Part shown: positions 55,345 through 64,000 of the stretch, in pieces | Layout: the number at the start of each line of letters is the position of its first letter | Position numbering within the stretch: the first letter of the stretch is position 1 | NCBI RefSeq assembly: GCF_019266065.1 | Contig: NZ_LPNR01000134.1 | Coordinates: 17,829-81,828, forward strand | Direction: 5' to 3' | Length of the DNA: 64,000 bases | From: Nocardia sp. MH4 | GTDB lineage: Bacteria; Actinomycetota; Actinomycetes; Mycobacteriales; Mycobacteriaceae | Made by a program: the position numbers and the translations under genes | The notes under the pieces: generated by a model | Seen by the model: the letters and a program-made list of their open reading frames with translations, nothing else | The model's database searches: none | What the model was told of the DNA's origin: nothing

Positions 55345-56520
55345 ATGGAGCTTGCGAGCATGAAGTTTCGGGTCGCCCGAGAGGATTTCGCCGAGTCGGT
55401 GGCCTGGGTGGCGCGCAGCCTGCCCTCCCGTCCTCCGGTGCCCGTTCTGGGTGGTGTGCTGCTGGTCGCCGACGAGAACGGCCTGACGGTCTCCGGCTTC
55501 GACTACGAGGTCTCCGCGCAGATGCGGGTGGCCGCCGAGGTCGCCGGTCCCGGCCAGGTGCTGGTCTCGGGCCGACTGCTCGCCGACATCACCAAGGCGC
55601 TGTCCAACAAGCCGGTCGATGTCTCCGTCGACGGCACCCGCGTGCTCATCGCCTGCGGTAGCGCCAAGTTCTCCCTGCCGACCATGCCGGTCGAGGACTA
55701 TCCCCAGCTGCCCGAGGTGCCGCAGCAGACCGGTGAGCTCGGTGTCGATGTGTTCGCCGAGGCGGTCGGTCAGGTCGCCGTCGCCGCGGGCCGCGACGAC
55801 ACGCTCCCGATGCTCACCGGCATCCGGGTCGAGATCGAGGGCAACGATGTCGTCCTCGCCGCCACCGACCGCTTCCGCCTGGCCGTGCGGCACCTGCAGT
55901 GGCAGCCCACCCGCTCCGACATCGAGACCGCCGTGCTCATCCCGGCGCGCACGCTGTCCGAAGCCGCCAAGACCCTCGGTGCCGCCGACGCGCCCGTGCA
56001 GCTGTCGCTGGGCAGCGGTGGCGGGGCCGACGGCCTGCTCGGCATCGTCAACGCGGGCCGGCGCACCACCACCCGCCTGCTCGACGCGGAATTCCCCAAG
56101 TTCCGCCAGTTGCTCCCCAAGGAGCACACCTCCATCGCCACGCTGCCCGTCGCGGCGCTGTCCGAGGCGATCAAGCGCGTCGCCCTGGTGGCCGAGCGCG
56201 GTGCCCAGGTGCGTCTGGAGTTCTCCACCGACGGCGTGCTGCTGTCGGCGGGTGGGGACGACGCGGGCCGCGCCGAGGAATGGCTGGAGGCCGATTTCCG
56301 CGGTGAGCCGCTGACCATCGCCTTCAACCCCGGCTACCTGACCGAGGGACTGTCGGCGCTGCACGCGGAGCGGGTCACCTTCGGGTTCACCACCCCGAGC
56401 CGTCCCGCCGTGCTGCTGCCCGCCTCCGACGAGGAGCCCAAGGTGCTCGAGTCGGGTGCGTTCGCGGCGCTGGAGAGCCAGTACATCTACCTGCTGATGC
56501 CGGTCCGGCTGCCCGGCTGA
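55345..56520 (+). CDS. dnaN: DNA polymerase III beta subunit (sliding clamp)
   Basis: A 391-residue clamp of three beta-clamp domains: N-terminal LPSRPPVPVLGGVLLVADEN, middle LPMLTGIRVEIEGNDVVLAATDRFR, and C-terminal ending YLLMPVRLPG. Holds the replicase on DNA. ATG at 55345 is used (AGAGGA about 11 bases upstream); ATG at 55360 is an alternative. recF follows after 24 bp. Confidence 0.95.
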   Translation: MELASMKFRVAREDFAESVAWVARSLPSRPPVPVLGGVLLVADENGLTVSGFDYEVSAQMRVAAEVAGPGQVLVSGRLLADITKALSNKPVDVSVDGTRVLIACGSAKFSLPTMPVEDYPQLPEVPQQTGELGVDVFAEAVGQVAVAAGRDDTLPMLTGIRVEIEGNDVVLAATDRFRLAVRHLQWQPTRSDIETAVLIPARTLSEAAKTLGAADAPVQLSLGSGGGADGLLGIVNAGRRTTTRLLDAEFPKFRQLLPKEHTSIATLPVAALSEAIKRVALVAERGAQVRLEFSTDGVLLSAGGDDAGRAEEWLEADFRGEPLTIAFNPGYLTEGLSALHAERVTFGFTTPSRPAVLLPASDEEPKVLESGAFAALESQYIYLLMPVRLPG

Positions 56521-56544
56521 GCCGGCCCGCCCGCGTAATCCGGC

Positions 56545-57741
56545 ATGTTCATTCGTGCGCTGTCGGTCCGTGATTTCCGGTCGTGGGAACACGCCGAGCT
56601 CGAGTTGTCCCCAGGGCGCACGGTGCTGTTGGGGGCCAATGGCAACGGCAAGACCAATCTGCTCGAGGCGATCGGTTATCTGGCGACGCTGGGGTCGCAT
56701 CGGGTCTCCGCCGACGCGCCGCTGATCCGGATGGGGGCGACCCAGGCCCGGATCGGGGCGACCGTGGTGAACACGGGCCGCGAATTGCGCGTCGATGTGG
56801 AGCTCAAGCAGGGCAGCGCCAACCGGGCCCAGATCAACCGGTCGCCGGTGCGCCGGTCCAGGGAGATCCTCGGGATTCTGCAGACCGTGCTGTTCGCGCC
56901 GGAGGATCTGTCGCTGGTGCGCGGCGATCCGGGGGAGCGCCGACGGTTCCTCGACGAGTTGTGCACAGCCCGCCTGCCCAGGCTGGCCGGCGTGCGCGCC
57001 GACTACGACAAGGTGCTGCGCCAGCGCTCGGCGCTGTTGAAAACCGCTGGCCGCCATGTCCGTTCCCGCGCCGATCTGAGCACCCTCGACGTGTGGGACG
57101 GGCATCTGGCCGAGCACGCCTCGGTGCTGCTGGCCCAGCGATTGCGCCTGGTCCACGACCTGTATCCGTATCTGGCACAGGCATATCGGTCGATCGCGCC
57201 CGAATCACGGCCCGCGGCAATCGCTTATCGCTCGGGATATCTGCCGCCCGAACTCCTCGATCCGGCGCGCGAGCCGGGGGCCGACGACGTGGCGCACCTG
57301 CACGAGATCGTGCTGCGCGAGCTGGCCGCCGCCAGGAGCCGGGAACTCGAGCGCGGGGTGTGCCTGGTCGGCCCGCACCGCGACGACCTCGAGCTGCTTC
57401 TCGGCAGCTCGCCCGCGAAGGGCTTCGCCAGTCACGGTGAGTCCTGGTCGTTCGCGCTGGCGCTGCGGCTGGCCTCGTTCGAACTGCTGCGCAGCGCGGG
57501 CACCGAGCCGGTGCTGCTGCTCGACGACGTGTTCGCCGAACTGGATCGGCGCAGGCGGACCGCGCTGGCCGAGGTGGCCGCCGGCGCGGAGCAGGTGCTC
57601 ATCACCGCGGCGGTGGCCGAGGACGTGCCGGCCGAGCTGGCCGCCGAACCGCTGCGGGTGCAAACGACCGGCGAAGCCGATCGGCGTACCTCACGAATCG
57701 TCACCGAGGTGGCCGAACAACCGGAAGATATGCACAGATAG
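56545..57741 (+). CDS. recF: DNA repair ATPase RecF
   Basis: A 398-residue SMC-like ATPase: starts MFIRALSVRDFRSWEHAELE, Walker A LLGANGNGKTN, DNA-damage signature SFALALRLASFELLR, Walker B VLLLDDVFAELD. Loads RecA at gaps with RecO and RecR. Probably translated from the dnaN operon. Confidence 0.95.
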   Translation: MFIRALSVRDFRSWEHAELELSPGRTVLLGANGNGKTNLLEAIGYLATLGSHRVSADAPLIRMGATQARIGATVVNTGRELRVDVELKQGSANRAQINRSPVRRSREILGILQTVLFAPEDLSLVRGDPGERRRFLDELCTARLPRLAGVRADYDKVLRQRSALLKTAGRHVRSRADLSTLDVWDGHLAEHASVLLAQRLRLVHDLYPYLAQAYRSIAPESRPAAIAYRSGYLPPELLDPAREPGADDVAHLHEIVLRELAAARSRELERGVCLVGPHRDDLELLLGSSPAKGFASHGESWSFALALRLASFELLRSAGTEPVLLLDDVFAELDRRRRTALAEVAAGAEQVLITAAVAEDVPAELAAEPLRVQTTGEADRRTSRIVTEVAEQPEDMHR

Positions 57742-57877
57742 CGATAGTTATCAACAGCAGCCTGTGGAAAACCGGCAACATGCTGGACATATGCCGGATC
57801 GGCCTGGACGGTGCTGTCGGCGCTCCGGCGTAGACTCAGTCCGCACTCGGCCAGCATCGACACCGGAAGGAACCGAG

Positions 57878-58414
57878 GTGAGCGAAGAGCCCGAACCGGA
57901 GCTGCGCGGGATCGATCTGGCCCGGCGCGCGCTGGAGGAGGCCAGGGCCGCTGCCAAGGCCAGCGGCAAGTCGGTCGGCCAGGGCCGGGCGTCCCCGGTC
58001 CGCAAGCTGCGCGCGGGTGGACGCAGGCGCACCGGCTGGTCCGGCGCAGGTCCCGACCCCCGTGATCCCCAGCTGTTGTCGGCCCTGACCGGGTCGATCG
58101 CGAAGAGTCGTGGCTGGTCGGGCAAGGTGGCCGAGGGCATGGTGTTCGGCCGGTGGACCAGCGTGGTCGGGGAGGATATCGCCTCGCATGCCACCCCGGT
58201 GACGCTGGAGGGCGGCGTGCTCAAGATCGCCGCCGAGTCCACCGCGTGGGCCACCCAGCTGCGCATGTTGCAGGGCCAGATCCTGGCCAAGATCAATGCC
58301 GCGGTCGGCCAGGGCGTGGTCACCTCGCTGCGGATCACCGGGCCCGCCGCGCCGAGCTGGCGCAAGGGCGAACGACACATCAAGGGCCGCGGGCCACGCG
58401 ACACCTACGGATAG
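57878..58414 (+). CDS. DUF721 family protein (Rv0004/DciA-like)
   Basis: A 178-residue protein located between recF and gyrB, as in mycobacteria. The DUF721/DciA-like core is W-rich: VFGRWTSVVGEDIASHATPV then KIAAESTAWATQLRML. DciA-type proteins load the replicative helicase, so a replication role is likely. GTG start with GGAAGGAA upstream. Confidence 0.9.
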   Translation: MSEEPEPELRGIDLARRALEEARAAAKASGKSVGQGRASPVRKLRAGGRRRTGWSGAGPDPRDPQLLSALTGSIAKSRGWSGKVAEGMVFGRWTSVVGEDIASHATPVTLEGGVLKIAAESTAWATQLRMLQGQILAKINAAVGQGVVTSLRITGPAAPSWRKGERHIKGRGPRDTYG

Positions 58415-58478
58415 CCGGGCGGTGACCGGGGCGAGTTGCCTTGTGGCCGCAACGCTCTCGGGCCCCGAGTTTTGTACA

Positions 58479-58500
58479 TGTGGACAAAACCTGTGGATAA
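58479..58500 (-). promoter_or_regulatory. two DnaA boxes upstream of gyrB
   Basis: TGTGGACAA and TGTGGATAA, i.e. TTGTCCACA and TTATCCACA on the minus strand. Confidence 0.8.
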
Positions 58501-58529
58501 CTCGGAGCGGCCTCGGGGGCGGTCGATCG

Positions 58530-58545
58530 CGTTTCACGTGGAACC
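58530..58545. promoter_or_regulatory. parS-like site upstream of gyrB
   Basis: Core GTTTCACGTGGAAC (58531-58544), one mismatch from consensus; 30 bp after the DnaA-box pair. Confidence 0.8.
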
Positions 58546-58786
58546 GCCGAACGCAAGTCTCACGCCAGTTCTGCCGGGCGGAAATCTCCGGAAGGCGGAA
58601 TCTTGTCACCGTAGACCGATTTCTTGCATTCACGGCGGCGTCAGGGGTGTCGTAGGTGCACTGTAAGTTGGGCTTACCAGTAGGATGGTGACGTAACCAG
58701 CGGCGAACCCTCGACGCGTGCTGTGCAGTCCGCGTGCTGCCCGATCGCTGCGACAGGGATCAGCAAGTAAGGAGAGCTACCGACAA

Positions 58787-60820
58787 GTGGCTGCCAACGA
58801 CTCCAACGCATCGGGCAACAAGCAGGGCTACGGTGCCTCCTCCATCACAGTCCTCGAAGGCCTCGAAGCGGTGCGCAAGCGCCCTGGCATGTACATCGGT
58901 TCCACCGGTGAACGCGGCCTCCACCACCTCATCTGGGAGGTTGTGGACAACTCGGTCGACGAGGCGATGGCCGGCTACGCGACGCGGGTCGACGTCACGC
59001 TGCTGGAGGACGGCGGTGTCGAGGTCATCGACGACGGCCGCGGTATCCCCACCGCCATGCACGCGCAGGGCATTCCGACCGTCGAGGTCGTCATGACGCA
59101 GCTGCACGCCGGCGGCAAGTTCGACTCCGACTCCTACGCCGTCTCCGGTGGTCTGCACGGTGTCGGCATCTCGGTGGTCAACGCCCTGTCGTCCAAGCTG
59201 GAAGCCGAGATCGACACCGACGGCTACCACTGGGCCCAGACCTACAAGGACGCCAAGCCGGGCAAGCTCATCCAGGGTGAGCCGACCAAGCGCACCGGTA
59301 CGACGATCCGCTTCTGGGCCGACCCGGAGATCTTCGAGACCACCACCTACAACTTCGAGACGGTCGCGCGCCGCCTGCAGGAGATGGCGTTCCTCAACAA
59401 GGGCCTGACCATCACCCTCACCGACCAGCGGGTCAGTGAGTCCGACGTCACCGACGAGGTCGTCAGCGATACCGCCGAGGCGCCCAAGCACGCCGAGGAA
59501 GGCGTCGAGAAGCCGGTCGAGCACAAGGTCAAGACCCGCACCTACCACTACCCGGGCGGCCTGGTGGACTTCGTCCGCCACATCAACCGCACCAAGCAGG
59601 CCATCCACAACTCGGTGGTCGGCTTCACCGGTAAGGGCACCGGCCACGAGCTCGAGGTCGCGATGCAGTGGAACTCGGGTTACTCCGAGTCGGTCCACAC
59701 CTTCGCCAACACGATCAACACCCATGAGGGCGGCACCCACGAAGAGGGCTTCCGCGCGGCGCTGACCACGGTGGTCAACAAGTACGCGAAGGAGAAGAAG
59801 CTCCTCAAGGAGAAGGACGGCAACCTCACCGGTGACGACATCCGCGAGGGCCTGGCCGCCATCGTGAGCGTCAAGGTCGGCGAGCCGCAGTTCGAGGGCC
59901 AGACCAAGACCAAGCTGGGCAACACCGAGGTCAAGTCGTTCGTGCAGCGCGCCTGCAACGAGCACCTGACGCACTGGTTCGAGGCCAACCCGGCCGACGC
60001 GAAGACCATCGTGCAGAAGGCGGTGTCCTCGGCGCAGGCCCGCGTGGCCGCGCGCAAGGCGCGTGAGCTGGTGCGCCGCAAGTCGGCCACCGACCTGGGC
60101 GGCCTGCCCGGCAAGCTGGCCGACTGCCGCTCCAAGGATCCGAGCAAGTGCGAGATCTACATCGTCGAGGGTGACTCCGCCGGCGGCTCGGCCAAGTCCG
60201 GCCGCGACTCGATGTACCAGGCGATCCTGCCGCTGCGCGGCAAGATCATCAACGTCGAGAAGGCCCGCATCGACCGCGTCCTCAAGAACAACGAGGTCCA
60301 GTCGATCATCACCGCGTTCGGTACCGGCATCCACGACGAGTTCGACATCGCGAAGCTGCGCTACAACAAGATCATCCTGATGGCCGACGCCGACGTCGAC
60401 GGCCAGCACATCGCGACTCTGTTGCTCACGCTGCTGTTCCGGTTCATGCGCCCGCTGGTCGAGCACGGGCACGTGTTCCTGGCCCAGCCGCCGCTGTACA
60501 AGCTCAAGTGGATGCGCACCGACCCGGAGTTCGCCTACTCCGACCGCGAGCGCGACGCGCTGCTCGAGGCCGGTCTGGCCGCGGGCAAGAAGATCAACAA
60601 GGACGACGGCGTCCAGCGCTACAAGGGTCTGGGCGAGATGAATGCCAAGGAGCTGTGGGAAACCACCATGGATCCGTCGGTGCGGGTGCTTCGTCAGGTG
60701 ACGCTCGACGACGCGGCCGCGGCCGACGAGCTGTTCTCCGTGCTCATGGGCGAAGACGTGGAGGCACGTCGCAGCTTCATCACCCGCAATGCCAAGGACG
60801 TCCGCTTCCTGGACGTGTAA
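58787..60820 (+). CDS. gyrB: DNA gyrase subunit B
   Basis: A 677-residue GyrB: GHKL ATPase (VVDNSVDEAMAGY; DDGRGIP; GGLHGVGISVVNAL), transducer, Toprim with EGDSAGGSAKSGR and the DADVDG metal site, and C-terminal tail ending FITRNAKDVRFLDV. With GyrA it introduces negative supercoils; aminocoumarins bind the GHKL domain. The GTG at 58787 is supported by AAGGAG about 13 bases upstream. gyrA follows after 59 bp. No intein. Confidence 0.96.
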   Translation: MAANDSNASGNKQGYGASSITVLEGLEAVRKRPGMYIGSTGERGLHHLIWEVVDNSVDEAMAGYATRVDVTLLEDGGVEVIDDGRGIPTAMHAQGIPTVEVVMTQLHAGGKFDSDSYAVSGGLHGVGISVVNALSSKLEAEIDTDGYHWAQTYKDAKPGKLIQGEPTKRTGTTIRFWADPEIFETTTYNFETVARRLQEMAFLNKGLTITLTDQRVSESDVTDEVVSDTAEAPKHAEEGVEKPVEHKVKTRTYHYPGGLVDFVRHINRTKQAIHNSVVGFTGKGTGHELEVAMQWNSGYSESVHTFANTINTHEGGTHEEGFRAALTTVVNKYAKEKKLLKEKDGNLTGDDIREGLAAIVSVKVGEPQFEGQTKTKLGNTEVKSFVQRACNEHLTHWFEANPADAKTIVQKAVSSAQARVAARKARELVRRKSATDLGGLPGKLADCRSKDPSKCEIYIVEGDSAGGSAKSGRDSMYQAILPLRGKIINVEKARIDRVLKNNEVQSIITAFGTGIHDEFDIAKLRYNKIILMADADVDGQHIATLLLTLLFRFMRPLVEHGHVFLAQPPLYKLKWMRTDPEFAYSDRERDALLEAGLAAGKKINKDDGVQRYKGLGEMNAKELWETTMDPSVRVLRQVTLDDAAAADELFSVLMGEDVEARRSFITRNAKDVRFLDV

Positions 60821-60879
60821 CCGGTGCAGCGCCGTAAGCGCGCGCCCGTGAAGCATGTCAGGCCCTCGAAGGAGATTTG

Positions 60880-63390
<2,511 letters not shown>

Positions 63391-63429
63391 CCCAACCAGC
63401 GGCGGCAACGAACGGATCTGAGGATTCCA

Positions 63430-64000
63430 TTGACCACACCGAATCAGTCGAACGACGATCGGAACCAGACCAACGGCGTCACCGAGCGGATTGCCTCGTC
63501 TCCGATCCAGCCGCGGCCGATCCCACGCCAGGGCGGTCCGGCCGAGGGCGCGGCAGCGCCGGAATCCGGTGCCGCCGGGGGCGAATCGTTCGACCAGTCG
63601 ACCGTGCGGATGGGCAACGAACCCACCCCGCCCGCCGGCAACGGAAAGGGCAAGTCGCCCTACCAGGACGGGTGGGCGCAGCTGCCGCAGCGCGAGCCGC
63701 AGTCGAACCTGTACCGGCCCGGTGAGGCCCCAAGCCAGGGGCGTCCGTCCTCTGGCGGTGCGGGCCCCTCGTCCGGTGGGCTGAAGGGCAGCGGCGCGTC
63801 CAATGCCAGGACCACCGCCGACCTGGCGGCCAAGGCGGCCCGCAAGGAAGCGGCGATGGTGAAGTCCGTCGGTATCGACGGACCGACCCGCAGCATCGCC
63901 CGTCCCGAGCTGGTCAAGGACATGCCGGACCTGTCCGAGGTGCGGCATCCGACGCCGGACGGCCAGGCCGCGCCCGCGGCGGCGCCCGGGCTGCCGATGG
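63430..64000 (+). CDS. DUF3566 transmembrane protein, N-terminal part
   Basis: Open frame from a TTG at 63430 (GAGGAT about 7 bases upstream) to the right edge, 190 residues visible. It is Pro/Gly/Ser/Gln-rich and charged (IASSPIQPRPIPRQGGPAEG), like the cytoplasmic N-terminus of mycobacterial Rv0007, whose DUF3566 membrane domain would follow beyond the window. Position right after gyrA fits. Role unknown. Confidence 0.8.
   Translation, partial: MTTPNQSNDDRNQTNGVTERIASSPIQPRPIPRQGGPAEGAAAPESGAAGGESFDQSTVRMGNEPTPPAGNGKGKSPYQDGWAQLPQREPQSNLYRPGEAPSQGRPSSGGAGPSSGGLKGSGASNARTTADLAAKAARKEAAMVKSVGIDGPTRSIARPELVKDMPDLSEVRHPTPDGQAAPAAAPGLPM

Larger units (their letters stand above)
58415..58786 (+). 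promoter_or_regulatory. gyrB upstream region with DnaA boxes and parS-like site
   Basis: About 370 bp without a gene. TGTGGACAA at 58479-58487 and TGTGGATAA at 58492-58500 are perfect reverse DnaA boxes 13 bp apart, and the parS-like site follows at 58530. Nearer gyrB, GTAAG (58663-58667) and CTTAC (58673-58677) form an inverted repeat just before a -10-like TAGGAT (58681-58686). Confidence 0.7.

Overview
This is a high-GC actinobacterial chromosome segment carrying the replication origin. The gene order murJ-sigM-(anti-sigma)-trxB-trxA-cwlM-(GNAT-like)-parB-parA-rsmG-jag-yidC-yidD-rnpA-rpmH | dnaA-dnaN-recF-(DUF721)-gyrB-gyrA-(DUF3566) is the conserved origin block of Mycobacteriales. Mce-type YrbE permeases, a PcnA-type tRNA nucleotidyltransferase next to MutT4, a Zmp1-type M13 peptidase, and the protein sequences themselves point to Nocardia or a close relative. 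This placement comes from remembered family features, not from a search.

Layout. 1-1.4 kb: two YrbE/MlaE lipid-transport permeases (mce operon, cut by the window edge). 1.8-8.7 kb: secreted S1 protease, DHA2 drug exporter, LppU-like lipoprotein, class-C-like serine hydrolase, cytochrome P450 and L,D-transpeptidase. 8.8-13.1 kb: a complete ABC importer in the order ugpA-ugpE-ugpB-ugpC. 13.1-22 kb: Fic protein with an unusual active site, metallo-beta-lactamase-fold hydrolase, small hypothetical, Zmp1, XRE/DUF397 regulator pair, pirin and an MFS transporter. 22-26 kb: DUF4185 secreted protein and the 5-oxoprolinase operon pxpA-pxpB-pxpC. 26-31.6 kb: hypothetical, pcnA, mutT4 and a DUF6049 exported protein.

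31.7-42.5 kb: very large MurJ (lipid II flippase plus pseudokinase) with a repetitive proline-rich N-terminus, sigM and its anti-sigma factor, thioredoxin reductase/thioredoxin under a SigH/SigR-type promoter, and CwlM, which lacks the zinc-ligand histidines of true amidases. 42.5-44.6 kb: parB and parA. 44.6-48.3 kb: a roughly 3.7-kb stretch with no convincing gene, built from successive minisatellite arrays (31 units of 17 bp, 13 of 16 bp, then degenerate families) and bordered by near-consensus parS sites. This is the most unusual region of the window.

48.3-51.7 kb: rsmG, jag, yidC, yidD, rnpA and rpmH, all on the minus strand and running away from the origin. 51.7-55.3 kb: dnaA flanked by two intergenic regions. 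The dnaA-dnaN interval (800 bp) holds DnaA boxes, two copies of a 49-bp repeat that each carry CTCGAG-centred palindromes, an 18-bp perfect palindrome in AT-richer DNA, and an 18-bp tandem repeat. 55.3-64 kb: dnaN, recF, a DUF721 protein, gyrB, gyrA and the start of a DUF3566 membrane protein. A further DnaA-box pair and a parS-like site lie just upstream of gyrB. No tRNA, rRNA, insertion sequence or CRISPR array was seen.
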